From Acidiferrobacterales bacterium (lineage in GTDB: Bacteria > Pseudomonadota > Gammaproteobacteria > Acidiferrobacterales > Sulfurifustaceae): 40,262 nucleotides of DNA. Shown here piece after piece: positions 32,974 to 40,262 of this stretch. The position numbers and the translations under genes are program-made. Below the pieces are notes generated by a model, which ran no database searches, was not told the origin of the DNA, and saw only the letters and a list, made by a program, of their open reading frames with translations. Location: NCBI GenBank assembly GCA_919902925.1, contig CAKKRZ010000107.1, forward strand, positions 1-40,262, written 5' to 3'. Position 1 is the first letter of the stretch. Each line of letters begins with the position of its first letter.

Positions 32974-34242
32974 ATGGGAGATGTAACCCCGGGACGTTAT
33001 GTCAGCCGCCTGACGCGCGACACGCTGGCGCTGATCCTGGCCGGCGGACGGGGATCGCGCCTGATGCAGCTGACCGACTGGCGCGCCAAGCCGGCGGTCC
33101 CGTTCGGCGGAAAGTTCCGCATCATCGACTTCCCGCTGTCGAACTGCATGAATTCCGGCATCCGCCGGGTCGCCGTGCTCACCCAGTACAAGGCCCATTC
33201 GCTGATCCTGCACATCCAGCGCGGCTGGGGATTTCTGCGCGGCGAGCTGGGCGAGTTCATCGAGCTGCTGCCGGCCCAGCAGCGCATCGAGACCTCGTGG
33301 TACCAGGGCACGGCCGACGCCGTCTACCAGAATCTCGACATCATCCGCAATCACAACCCGGAATACGTGTTGATCCTGGCCGGCGACCATGTTTACAAGA
33401 TGGACTACGGCCCGATGATTGCCTATCACGTTGAGAATCAGGCCGATGTCACCGTCGGCGTGGTCGATGTGCCGATCGCGCAGGCTAAACACTTTGGTGT
33501 GATGTCCGTGGACGGCCAGGGACGTGTCAGCGCGTTCGATGAAAAACCCGATCACCCGACTCACATGCCCGGCAATCCGGAGGCGGTGCTGGCCAGCATG
33601 GGCATCTACGTGTTCAACACCGGTTTTCTTTACGAGCAGCTGATCAAGGATGCCGATACGCACGCATCGCAGCACGATTTCGGCCGTAACATCATCCCAT
33701 CATTGATCGATCGCTACCGGGTCATGGCCTATCCTTTTCGCGACGCCCAGACCGGCCGTCAGTCATACTGGCGCGACGTCGGAACGATTGATGCCTACTG
33801 GCAGGCCAACATGGAGCTGGTCGGGATTACCCCTGAACTCGACATGTACGACGAGGTATGGCCGATCTGGACTTATCAGGCGCAGTTGCCGCCAGCGAAA
33901 TTCGTGTTTGATGACGATGACCGGCGCGGGATGGCGGTCGATTCGCTGGTGTCGGGTGGCGATATCATCTCCGGTGCGACCGTACGCCGCTCCCTGCTTT
34001 TCTCGAACGTGCGAGTCAATTCTTACTCAACCGTTGAGGACTCAGTCATTCTGCCCAATGTCTACGTTGGCCGTTATTGTGAGATCTATCGTGCGATTAT
34101 CGACAAAGGATGCCGATTGCCCGATGGCACGATCATCGGCCAGGATTCCATCGCCGATGCAAAGCGTTTTCACGTCACCGAAAACGGCATCACGCTGGTG
34201 ACACCGGAAATGCTCGGCCAGGAATTGCACCATGTCCGATAA
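32974..34242 (+). CDS. glgC: GlgC, glucose-1-phosphate adenylyltransferase
   Basis: A 422-residue ADP-glucose pyrophosphorylase, the committed step of glycogen synthesis. [20 protein letters not shown] carries the nucleotide motif, [16 protein letters not shown] follows, [12 protein letters not shown] holds the catalytic aspartate, and FDEKP and [13 protein letters not shown] are substrate motifs. The C-terminus has the left-handed helix repeats. I chose the ATG at 32974 because AGGGAGAGAGA lies just upstream; the in-frame ATG at 32947 is possible. Its end overlaps the GH57 amylase by 11 bases. Confidence 0.95.
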   Translation: MGDVTPGRYVSRLTRDTLALILAGGRGSRLMQLTDWRAKPAVPFGGKFRIIDFPLSNCMNSGIRRVAVLTQYKAHSLILHIQRGWGFLRGELGEFIELLPAQQRIETSWYQGTADAVYQNLDIIRNHNPEYVLILAGDHVYKMDYGPMIAYHVENQADVTVGVVDVPIAQAKHFGVMSVDGQGRVSAFDEKPDHPTHMPGNPEAVLASMGIYVFNTGFLYEQLIKDADTHASQHDFGRNIIPSLIDRYRVMAYPFRDAQTGRQSYWRDVGTIDAYWQANMELVGITPELDMYDEVWPIWTYQAQLPPAKFVFDDDDRRGMAVDSLVSGGDIISGATVRRSLLFSNVRVNSYSTVEDSVILPNVYVGRYCEIYRAIIDKGCRLPDGTIIGQDSIADAKRFHVTENGITLVTPEMLGQELHHVR

Positions 34243-35923
34243 TCAACGTCTCAAGGTGGTGCTGGCCTGGCACATGCACCAGCCACAGTATCAGGACCTG
34301 TTGAGCGGCGAGTTCCGCTTGCCATGGACCTATCTGCACGCCACCAAGGACTACGTCGATATGGCCGCGCACCTGGAGGCGGTGCCCCAGGCGCGTGCCG
34401 TGGTCAACTTTGCACCGATCCTGCTGGAACAGTTCGCCGAATACAGCGCTCAGATTGAGCGCTTCCAGCGCGACGGGACCCTGATACAGGATCCGTTGCT
34501 GGCAGCGTTGGCGAGTCCTTCGATGCCGGCCGGTCCAGCCAGCCGGACGATGCTGGTTTCCGCCTGCCGTCGTTCCCACGACCAGCGCATGATTGAGCGC
34601 TTTCCTCCCTACCTCCAGATATGTGAACTGGCCGCCCGTGTCGACGAACAGCCGTTCAACATCGCCTATCTGAATGACGAATTTCTGATCGATCTGCTGG
34701 TCTGGTATCACCTGGCCTGGATCGGCGAGACCGTCCGCCGTTCCGATCCGCGCGTGCGCCGGCTGATGGATCGCGAACGCGGCTACAGTCTCTCGGACCG
34801 CCATGAGCTGCTCGGTCTGATCGGAGGATTGATCGCCTCGATCGTGCCGCGTTATCGGGCGCTGGCGGAGCGCGGTCAGGTCGAGCTGTCAGTGACGCCC
34901 TATGCTCATCCCATCCTGCCGTTAATACTCGATTTTGCCAGCGCCCGGGAAGCCATGCCCGAGACGACATTACCACCCGCAATGTACCCCGGTGGTCTCG
35001 ACCGGGCGCGCTGGCATATCCGGCGCGGAGTAGAGGTCTTCGAGAAGTATTTCGGGTTTCGCCCCGCCGGCTGCTGGCCGGCGGAAGGATCGGTGTGCCA
35101 GACAAGCCTGTCGCTGTTCGCCGAGGCCGGCGTTGAATGGGTGGCGACGGGGCAGGGCGTTCTCAGCCACAGCCTGCACGCGGCCGGCCACGCGCCGCAT
35201 GCCATGAAGGAAGCCTGGCTGTATCGTCCGTACCGCACTTCTGGCGGACCAGCCTGTTTCTTTCGTGACGACGATTTATCGGACCGTATCGGATTCCGGT
35301 ATGCAACCTGGCACACGGACGACGCCGTCGCCGATTTTGTGCATGCCCTTGAACAGAGCGCCGGTTGTTGCCAGGACCATCCTGACCGGGTCGTGTCGAT
35401 TGTGCTCGATGGCGAGAACGCCTGGGAGCACTATCCGGAGAACGGTTATTATTTCCTGAGCGCGTTGTATCGTAAACTCGCCGATCACCCGCGACTTGAG
35501 CTCACCACTTTTCACGATGCGCTCGCCACCAGTCCCACGCAGGATCTCACTCACCTGGTCGCGGGCAGTTGGGTCCACGGAAACTTTTCCACCTGGATCG
35601 GCGATCCCCAGAAAAATCACGGCTGGGAGCTGCTGGTCGAAGCCAAGCAGGCCTTTGATGGGGCCGCGATCGCGGCGGATGCGCGCGCGCTGGCCGAGAA
35701 GCAGCTTGCCATCTGCGAGGGATCGGACTGGTTCTGGTGGTTTGGCGATTACAACCCGGCCGCGACCGTGAGTGACTTCGATGCGCTGTATCGCCTGCAC
35801 CTTGCCAATCTCTACCGGATACTGGGTATCGCGGTGCCGGCTACGCTGACGCGAGCATTTGCCCATGGCCATGGCACACCGGCGCACGGCGGTACGATGC
35901 GGCCCGGCTCCGCCTCCAACTGA
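34232..35923 (+). CDS. GH57 alpha-amylase-type glycoside hydrolase
   Basis: A 563-residue GH57 enzyme, distinct from the branching enzyme at 26960. [10 protein letters not shown] (13-22) is region 1, nucleophile E285 lies in [10 protein letters not shown], and D393 in [12 protein letters not shown] is the acid/base. There is no signal peptide, so it acts on cytoplasmic glucan. GH57 amylases also include 4-alpha-glucanotransferases. It starts inside the glgC 3' end (11-base overlap) and precedes malQ, so it probably trims glycogen to maltodextrins for MalQ. The last 92 bases belong to the duplicated segment. Confidence 0.9.
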   Translation: MSDNQRLKVVLAWHMHQPQYQDLLSGEFRLPWTYLHATKDYVDMAAHLEAVPQARAVVNFAPILLEQFAEYSAQIERFQRDGTLIQDPLLAALASPSMPAGPASRTMLVSACRRSHDQRMIERFPPYLQICELAARVDEQPFNIAYLNDEFLIDLLVWYHLAWIGETVRRSDPRVRRLMDRERGYSLSDRHELLGLIGGLIASIVPRYRALAERGQVELSVTPYAHPILPLILDFASAREAMPETTLPPAMYPGGLDRARWHIRRGVEVFEKYFGFRPAGCWPAEGSVCQTSLSLFAEAGVEWVATGQGVLSHSLHAAGHAPHAMKEAWLYRPYRTSGGPACFFRDDDLSDRIGFRYATWHTDDAVADFVHALEQSAGCCQDHPDRVVSIVLDGENAWEHYPENGYYFLSALYRKLADHPRLELTTFHDALATSPTQDLTHLVAGSWVHGNFSTWIGDPQKNHGWELLVEAKQAFDGAAIAADARALAEKQLAICEGSDWFWWFGDYNPAATVSDFDALYRLHLANLYRILGIAVPATLTRAFAHGHGTPAHGGTMRPGSASN

Positions 35924-36072
35924 TCATGGTTGATAATCCTTCCGCGCAACCGGTGCTGGACCGGCGACGTGCCGGCGTGCTTCTGCACCCAACCTCGCTG
36001 CCCGCCGGTGACCTCGGCGACGACGCAAGGCGTTTCGTCGATTTTCTGGCCGGCGGCGGTTTTACGGTTTGG
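35832..36072 (+). repeat. 241-bp direct repeat, copy 1
   Basis: This segment recurs at 36634-36874, offset by 802 bases without visible indels and with roughly one base in ten changed. It contains the GH57 amylase 3' end (35832-35923), the intergenic ACTGATCATGG and the first 49 codons of a malQ gene. The similarity ends sharply after GGTTTTACGGTTTGG. Confidence 0.9.
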
Positions 36073-36078
36073 CCCTGA
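35926..36078 (+). pseudogene. malQ: Truncated duplicate of malQ 5' end
   Basis: The ATG at 35926 opens a frame (MVDNPSAQPVLDRRRAGVLL...) whose first 49 residues match the start of the intact malQ at 36728, including LLHPTSLPAGDLGDDARRF. After VW it leaves malQ sequence and stops at once (P, TGA at 36076). It therefore encodes only an N-terminal fragment. Coupled two bases after the amylase stop, it may still be translated. Confidence 0.85.
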
Positions 36079-36568
36079 GCGGCCTCAGGACGATCCGCCA
36101 CTTCGGGTCGGTCGTCGAGGTCGCCGCAGGACGTGACGCGACGATCGTGCCGGTCTTGCCTTTCCAGATGTAGGCGTCCCTGCCGCTGGCTGTTTTCTCG
36201 ACTGGCCGCGGGTCGCCGTACTTGGCAGCCATGGCCGTGACCAGCTCGCTCTCGCCCGCCTGCGTGCCAGAGATATGCACGCGGACGAGCTTGCCGTCCT
36301 TGAAGAACAACATCACTGATCGAACCGGGAAACCGAGGAACGTCGTCTTGCGGATGACCCCTGCCTTCTCGGTCTCCGATTCGAGGTGCGGCGCCGGCGC
36401 GAAGCCAGGGGCCGTTTTCACATCGTCCCACGTCTGACCCAGCGTGAACCCGGCCAGCGAGTCGATGGGCGCGTCGAAGTCCTTGGCGAGCGCAGAGCTG
36501 GTGCCGAGGCACGAGAACAGGGCAAGGCTCGTCACGATAGCGGCTAGCTTGAAACATGGGCGTTTCAT
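36062..36568 (-). CDS. Unknown exported protein inserted before malQ
   Basis: A 168-residue protein I do not recognise. It has a signal peptide (LAAIVTSLALFSCLGTSSALA, in part; cleavage near residue 30), then a compact domain with GFTLGQTWDDVKTAPGF, RSVMLFFKDGKLVRVHISG and AMAAKYGDPRPVEK. That pattern is like small periplasmic alpha/beta proteins. The ATG follows GGAGGGG. The gene lies opposite to its neighbours within 561 bases unique to the space between the two direct repeats. Its final residues and stop (AKP, TAA) are encoded by the antisense strand of the malQ fragment, so the original C-terminus may be lost or altered. Confidence 0.72.
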   Translation of the reverse strand: MKRPCFKLAAIVTSLALFSCLGTSSALAKDFDAPIDSLAGFTLGQTWDDVKTAPGFAPAPHLESETEKAGVIRKTTFLGFPVRSVMLFFKDGKLVRVHISGTQAGESELVTAMAAKYGDPRPVEKTASGRDAYIWKGKTGTIVASRPAATSTTDPKWRIVLRPLRAKP

Positions 36569-36633
36569 TTCCCCTCCGATCGGAGTATAGAGTATAGAAA
36601 GTATAAGCATTTTTTCCTGAAGAGCCACCCATA

Positions 36634-36874
36634 CGGCACCGGCCCAATTGACGCGTGCATTTGCCCATGGCCATGGTACACCAGCACACGTCGGTACGAT
36701 GCGGCCCGGCTCTGCCAGCAACTGATCATGGATAATAATTTTTCCGCGCTGCCGGTACTCGACCGGCGACGTGCCGGCGTGCTCCTGCACCCGACCTCGC
36801 TGCCCGCCGGCGACCTCGGCGACGATGCGAGGCGTTTCGTCGATTTTCTGGCCGGCGGCGGTTTTACGGTTTGG
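36634..36874 (+). repeat. 241-bp direct repeat, copy 2
   Basis: The second copy of the segment at 35832-36072. It contains a degraded remnant of the GH57 amylase 3' end (36634-36725) without its gene body, then the true malQ start. Identity includes GCATTTGCCCATGGCCATGG and CGTTTCGTCGATTTTCTGGC. Confidence 0.9.
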
Positions 36875-38191
36875 CAGTGCCTGCCGCTCGGGCCGACGCA
36901 CGACGATGGATCGCCGTATCACGCGCTCTCGGCGCACGCCGGCAACCCGGCGTTAATCAGCTTATCGCGCCTGCGCGCCTGGGGTTGGCTCAATTCGGAC
37001 GCGGTGTCCTCCGTGGCCGAGGGCCTGACCACGGCGCACCGCGAGGTGTTGGCGGACGCGGCCGTGCGTCAGGAGTATGGAACCTGCCTGGAACGCGAAC
37101 GCGCCTGGCTCGACGACTACGCACTGTTCAGTGTGTTGCGCGAAAAGCTGCATCACGCCCCGTGGTGGCAGTGGCCGGCAGCGCTGCGCGACCATGAACC
37201 ATCGGCGCTGGCTGAGGTGCGAGTGTCCCTGGCCGACGCACTCGAATCGGTACGCTTCGGGCAATTTGTTTTTGACCGACAGTGGCGGGAACTGCGTGTC
37301 TATGCGCACGAACACGGCGTGCGGTTGTTCGGTGACATGCCCATCTTCGTCGCCCACGACAGCGCCGACGTGTGGGCGAACCGGGCCTTGTTCCGGCTCG
37401 AGGCCAGCGGCCTGCCGTCGGTGGTGGCCGGCGTGCCGCCGGATTATTTTTCGGCCGAGGGCCAGCGCTGGGGAAATCCGCTGTACGACTGGAAGGCGAT
37501 TGAGGCCGATGGTTTCAATTGGTGGGTGGCGCGACTGCGAACGGAGTTGCGCCGCTTCGATCTGCTGCGCGTCGATCACTTCCGCGGTTTCGAAGCCTGC
37601 TGGGAGATTCCGGCGAACGAAGCCACGGCCATTCACGGCCACTGGTGCCCGGTGCCGGGCGAACGACTTTTTGATCGTCTGCGCGAAGAGTTCGGCGCCT
37701 TGCCGCTGGTGGCCGAGGATCTGGGCCACATCACGCCCGCGGTGCATGCCCTGCGGCAGCGATTTGGTTTGCCCGGCATGCGCGTACTGCAATTTGCCTT
37801 CGATGGCGGTGCCGACAATCCCTATCTGCCACACGCGCACACACCGGACTCGGTGGTGTATACGGGCACGCACGACAACGACACCACGCGCTCGTGGTTC
37901 GAACGGTTACCGGCCACCACCCAATTGCGGGTGGTCAGCTACCTTGGCTATCCGACCGAACCGATGCCGCAGCCCTTGATCCGCGCGGCACTGGCCTCGG
38001 TCGCCGGGCTGGCCATGCTGCCCATGCAGGATGTGCTGCAACTGGGCCGCGGGCATCGGCTCAACACACCGGGCACGACCGCCGGCAATTGGCGCTGGCG
38101 CTTCAAGTGGGAGTGGCTGACGCCCGAACTTGCCGACTGGTTCCGACAGGCCCTGGCGTTGTATGGGCGGAAGGGTACGGGCGAGGAGTAA
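36728..38191 (+). CDS. malQ: MalQ, 4-alpha-glucanotransferase
   Basis: A 487-residue GH77 amylomaltase, of usual length for the short bacterial type. The nucleophile is D283 (LLRVDHFRGF), acid/base E330 (VAEDLG) and third carboxylate D383 (GTHDNDTT), matching Thermus amylomaltase D293/E340/D395. RRAGVLLHPTSLPAGDLGDD is the N-terminal signature. It transfers glucan chains between maltodextrins and releases glucose, which Glk can capture. It is the third functional gene of the glgC-amylase-malQ unit but is now separated from the amylase by the insert. Its first 49 codons are duplicated upstream. Confidence 0.96.
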   Translation: MDNNFSALPVLDRRRAGVLLHPTSLPAGDLGDDARRFVDFLAGGGFTVWQCLPLGPTHDDGSPYHALSAHAGNPALISLSRLRAWGWLNSDAVSSVAEGLTTAHREVLADAAVRQEYGTCLERERAWLDDYALFSVLREKLHHAPWWQWPAALRDHEPSALAEVRVSLADALESVRFGQFVFDRQWRELRVYAHEHGVRLFGDMPIFVAHDSADVWANRALFRLEASGLPSVVAGVPPDYFSAEGQRWGNPLYDWKAIEADGFNWWVARLRTELRRFDLLRVDHFRGFEACWEIPANEATAIHGHWCPVPGERLFDRLREEFGALPLVAEDLGHITPAVHALRQRFGLPGMRVLQFAFDGGADNPYLPHAHTPDSVVYTGTHDNDTTRSWFERLPATTQLRVVSYLGYPTEPMPQPLIRAALASVAGLAMLPMQDVLQLGRGHRLNTPGTTAGNWRWRFKWEWLTPELADWFRQALALYGRKGTGEE

Positions 38192-38276
38192 TGTGGGGAA
38201 AGTGGCACCATGCTTCGGCTATGACGGTTTAAGGCCAGACATTTCAACAACTCTTGATCCACGTCGGACATGGTGG
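38192..38276 (-). other. Possible truncated terminal cassette remnant
   Basis: Beyond the last attC, on the minus strand, CCCACC-ATG at 38271 opens a frame (MSDVDQELLKCLALNRHS) at the distance normal for a cassette start codon. The frame soon runs into antisense malQ. This may be the 5' stub of a cassette cut at the boundary with the chromosome, but it is too short to prove. Confidence 0.25.
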
Positions 38277-38356
38277 GCTCTAACGCAAAGCTAACCTGCG
38301 AGCTACGAGGCGCGAAGCGCCGACGTAGCGAGTCAGGTTGAGCGCCGTGTTAGCAC
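38277..38356 (-). other. attC recombination site A (80 bp)
   Basis: Read on the minus strand, the site runs from GTGCTAAC (38349-38356) to GTTAGAGC (38277-38284). Inner complementary arms AACCTG/CAGGTT, CTACG/CGTAG and GGCGC-GAA-GCGCC fold into the long imperfect hairpin recognised by integron integrases. It lies five bases after the stop of the TIR gene, as expected for a cassette attC. Confidence 0.88.
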
Positions 38357-38361
38357 TACGA

Positions 38362-38829
38362 CTATTTTCGTTGCAGCGCACGTTGGTATGCTGCCTCTAC
38401 CCAATCGCCGAGATTGGCGTAACCATTGTCATTAACCCAATCGTATGTTTTGAAGCCAGTCCATCCAAGCTCCACAAACGGATCTTTTCCTTTTGCATCA
38501 GTGCGTCGGTTTTGATCTTGTTGGTTGTGAATGTAGATACCGATCAAACCATTTCCTTTTTCCCAGCTGTATTTTATTTCGTATTGAACATATGGGCGGC
38601 TAGCGGTTTCGGCACCGATTAGAACAACCGTTACGGTTGAACCTTCCATCTGTCGGCGAATCCACTGCTTTACAGCGTCTTCGCCCTTTCTCTGTACTTC
38701 TTCCCATGCGGCGGCATCCCAGAAGCCGGCAGATTCCCGGTCTGGCTTAGTAACCCAACTGTTCCGTACCTGACTTGCCCGCCAGTTATCTCGTTCGTAG
38801 TGAAAGCTGAAGAAAACGCGACGTGCCAT
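38362..38829 (-). CDS. ThsB-like TIR-domain protein (cassette gene)
   Basis: A 155-residue single-domain TIR-like protein (PF08937 type). RRVFFSFHYERDNWRASQVR closely follows the N-terminus of ThsB of Thoeris anti-phage systems, VTVVLIGAETASRPYVQYEI holds the core strand and E84 at the likely catalytic position, and SWEKGNGLIGIYIHNQQD is a family signature. Such TIR proteins make cyclic ADP-ribose-like signals from NAD+ or consume NAD+ on infection. It begins four bases after the membrane-protein stop within the same cassette. No ThsA is present, so the membrane protein may be its effector; that is inference. Confidence 0.87.
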   Translation of the reverse strand: MARRVFFSFHYERDNWRASQVRNSWVTKPDRESAGFWDAAAWEEVQRKGEDAVKQWIRRQMEGSTVTVVLIGAETASRPYVQYEIKYSWEKGNGLIGIYIHNQQDQNRRTDAKGKDPFVELGWTGFKTYDWVNDNGYANLGDWVEAAYQRALQRK

Positions 38830-38833
38830 GTTT

Positions 38834-39247
38834 TTACGCTCCCTTGTATTGAAGCAATACGATCATCACGACAATGATCGTGAATAGCACGGACCCATGA
38901 AACATTATCAGTGTCTTAGAAAAGACAGCGTCCAACCAAGACTTCTCGGTTTTTTTCAGTTCGGTAGTATCCATTGAATAGTCAATGGCGTCAGGTGAAT
39001 TCACTCGAACCCGGTCATACAAGGCTCGAAATAGTCTTTCCTGCCAAAGGAAGTAGCCATCAAGCAACCAGAAGACAATACATGGGAAATATGCGACGTA
39101 CACAAACAGTGGTTTCGTTTCCTTTGCAGCGAGCGCAAACAATCCAGACACCAAAACGACCGACCATCCCTTCAGAAGGAATGAGTTGTTTGAGAGCCGA
39201 TTTACAACCCCCTGTATGATCTCAAGATGCGTGTGCTTCGCGTCCAT
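38834..39247 (-). CDS. Small membrane protein, partner of TIR protein
   Basis: A 137-residue protein with three hydrophobic segments: about 26-41 (GWSVVLVSGLFALA), 47-64 (LFVYVAYFPCIVFWLL) and 113-132 (IMFHGSVLFTIIVVMIV). Between the second and third lies a charged cytoplasmic-looking region with WQERLFRALYDRVR. The layout is reminiscent of SLATT/2TM effectors of bacterial immunity, but I cannot assign a family with certainty. The ATG at 39247 lies 24 bases after the attC crossover. The gap to the TIR gene is four bases, so the two are surely co-translated. Confidence 0.78.
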   Translation of the reverse strand: MDAKHTHLEIIQGVVNRLSNNSFLLKGWSVVLVSGLFALAAKETKPLFVYVAYFPCIVFWLLDGYFLWQERLFRALYDRVRVNSPDAIDYSMDTTELKKTEKSWLDAVFSKTLIMFHGSVLFTIIVVMIVLLQYKGA

Positions 39248-39263
39248 GTCGTTTTTCCAAGTA

Positions 39264-39355
39264 GTGCTAACGCCGCGTTGAGACGCGCGGTGCAAGGCCA
39301 TAACAGGAAACGATGCGCTGTCTCACCGCGTCGGCCTCGAACGCGATGTTAGCCG
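39264..39355 (-). other. attC recombination site B (92 bp)
   Basis: On the minus strand the site runs from CGGCTAAC (39348-39355) to GTTAGCAC (39264-39271), with complementary inner arms such as GCGGTGAGAC/GTCTCAACGC around a longer loop. It follows the stop of the exported-protein gene by four bases and begins the TIR cassette. Confidence 0.85.
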
Positions 39356-39359
39356 GCTT

Positions 39360-39833
39360 TTATTGGGTAGGCAGAACATATCCAGCTTTTTCATTTTCTT
39401 TTATATCCATAAACTGAACCAGTGGGTATGCTTTTAATTGCAATGGAATGCGATAGGCCATTCCTTTGTTCGTATAGTTGTAACGAAGCGTTAACCGGCC
39501 AGAGAATTCATGGCCTTTTGGCCTACAAAGCAAGTAGAAATAGGCTACGTTTTTACACCAGTCTTTCTCTTTGGCTCGGGCATGTATTGTCTCCAGACTC
39601 TTTTCATTCTTGGTTGACCGAAACTTTACATACACAGTCTGGTCTCCATAGAGCCCATTTGTTCTAGGCTCAACCTCTACAGAGGTTAGCTCATATAATC
39701 CTTCTAATTCTTTTGTGATCAGTTTAGTGGAATCCTCACGAACCTGTTCATCTGTTAATAGGTGGTCAGTGGCTTGCACCGGGCTAGCTATGAGCGCAAG
39801 GTAAGCGACAAATGGAAGATATATGGATCTCAT
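39360..39833 (-). CDS. Exported protein of unknown function (cassette gene)
   Basis: A 157-residue protein with a signal peptide (SIYLPFVAYLALIASPVQA, cleavage near residue 21). The mature part has ITKELEGLYELTSVEVEPR, a beta-rich centre with QTVYVKFRSTKNEKS, and two cysteines in DWCKNVAYFYLLCRPKG that could pair in the periplasm. I do not recognise a family. The ATG at 39833 fits the signal peptide; longer frames run back through the attC. The DNA is AT-richer than the chromosome to the left, as is usual for cassettes. Confidence 0.72.
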   Translation of the reverse strand: MRSIYLPFVAYLALIASPVQATDHLLTDEQVREDSTKLITKELEGLYELTSVEVEPRTNGLYGDQTVYVKFRSTKNEKSLETIHARAKEKDWCKNVAYFYLLCRPKGHEFSGRLTLRYNYTNKGMAYRIPLQLKAYPLVQFMDIKENEKAGYVLPTQ

Positions 39834-39855
39834 AATTTCGCTCGCATATAAAATT

Positions 39856-39919
39856 TGGCTAACGCTGAGTTCACCGGCGCGCTGCTTTTGCGCGTCCGGG
39901 TTGAACGACGTGTTATGCA
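39856..39919 (-). other. attC recombination site C (64 bp)
   Basis: On the minus strand the site runs from TGCATAAC (39912-39919) to GTTAGCCA (39856-39863). The arms GTTCAACCCGG/CCGGTGAAC and GCGCGC stretches form a compact hairpin close to the classic 60-base attC. The upstream cassette gene's stop codon (TAA, 39913-39915) lies within its first core site. Confidence 0.9.
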
Positions 39920-40143
39920 TCTTTACGCATAAAGCTACCAAGAACATCTAAAAGAAATGAAAACGCCTGACCAAGTATGTACATGACAACAGCAAATACT
40001 ATTCCTCCGACAATCGCTTGCATTAACCAGTGCAGTCGTTCTTTGTCTGGGCGATAGAACTTCATATTTGGGAAGGCAGAGTTAAAGACCCAGAGAACTC
40101 TCTGGTTTAGATACGTCCATGTATTTGAAAATATTAGGAGCAC
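39913..40143 (-). CDS. Small two-segment membrane protein (cassette gene), start uncertain
   Basis: A 76-residue frame if begun at the GTG at 40143, with membrane segments near residues 1-20 and at IVGGIVFAVVMYILGQAFSF, and a basic loop (MKFYRPDKERLHW) between. I do not recognise it. The same frame is open upstream to 40254, encoding a plausible continuation (AIENSFIFAFLFVLLIF) that would complete the first membrane segment, but with no ATG, GTG or TTG. The GTG start cuts that segment and lacks a ribosome site. Real translation may begin at a rare codon (ATT, ATC or ATA) nearer the attC. Confidence 0.5.
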   Translation of the reverse strand: MLLIFSNTWTYLNQRVLWVFNSAFPNMKFYRPDKERLHWLMQAIVGGIVFAVVMYILGQAFSFLLDVLGSFMRKDA

Positions 40144-40240
40144 AAAGAGGAAAGCAAAAATAAAGGAGTTTTCGATTGCTAACCTTGGCGCTATTTTCGC
40201 CGCCGCCGAGGGTGTCCAGAATTTTGTGTAAACGGGTTTT

Positions 40241-40262
40241 CGTTTAACGTCAGCTTAACCCT
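40241..40262 (-). other. attC recombination site D, half site at window edge
   Basis: On the minus strand GGGTTAAGCTGAC-GTTAAACG reads as the inner arm and final core of another attC, cut by the right edge. It implies that the array continues beyond the window. Confidence 0.65.

Noticed and set aside
36062-36937. Longer 291-codon version of the inserted minus-strand gene
   Set aside because: The extra N-terminus is antisense to malQ and its duplicate. The ATG at 36568 has both a signal peptide and a GGAGGGG ribosome site.

Overview
The window is GC-rich chromosomal DNA from what looks like a facultatively anaerobic gammaproteobacterium. Supporting signs are the O2-independent ubiquinone genes ubiT, ubiU and ubiV, a DksA with the DPNDRA tip, and a pcnB-folK-dNK-panB-panC-panD string. 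A deep-branching, Acidiferrobacterales-like lineage would fit, but that is only a guess. The last 2 kb is visibly AT-richer and is an integron gene-cassette array.

Layout. 1-5244 (+): a chromate-resistance group (chrA cut by the left edge, Fe-SOD chrC, rhodanese, ChrB-domain protein), an unknown membrane-anchored protein, an MFS transporter and an endonuclease III-like glycosylase. 5277-9287: ubiquinone genes ubiD(-), ubiT(+), ubiV(-) and ubiU(-). 9521-12628 (-): a run uppP, dedA, an unknown gene, a YheT-type hydrolase and a small CPxCG protein, with dksA upstream. 13447-15359 (+): a CbbY-like phosphatase and an aminotransferase. 15383-15634: an element bounded by inverted repeats. 15662-18676: a host-attachment-family protein, an orphan small gene behind a sigma-54-type promoter, queD, a carboxylesterase and an ankyrin-repeat membrane protein. 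18866-18941: tRNA-Glu(CUC). 19019-24722 (+): pcnB, folK, deoxynucleoside kinase and panB, joined by stop/start overlaps, then an unknown exported protein, panC and panD. 24771-25865: a patatin-like lipase and tRNA-Leu(CAA).

25952-38191 is a glycogen and maltodextrin region: glk, a GH57 branching enzyme with a DUF4912 partner, a ribosome-hibernation factor, pgi-glgA on the minus strand, and divergently glgC, a GH57 amylase and malQ. No GH13-type glgB is present here; the GH57 enzyme probably supplies branching. A 241-bp direct duplication spanning the amylase/malQ junction brackets a small inserted gene.

38277-40262 holds three complete attC sites and half of a fourth. All cassette genes read leftward, so an integrase, if present, should lie beyond the right edge. 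One cassette carries a small membrane protein and a ThsB-like TIR protein, a plausible two-gene anti-phage system.

Four sites of form TTGAT-N4-RTCAA (FNR/Anr-type) lie upstream of ubiT, ubiU, the hibernation factor/DUF4912 pair and pgi/glgC. This suggests that oxygen limitation jointly controls quinone synthesis, ribosome hibernation and glycogen metabolism.
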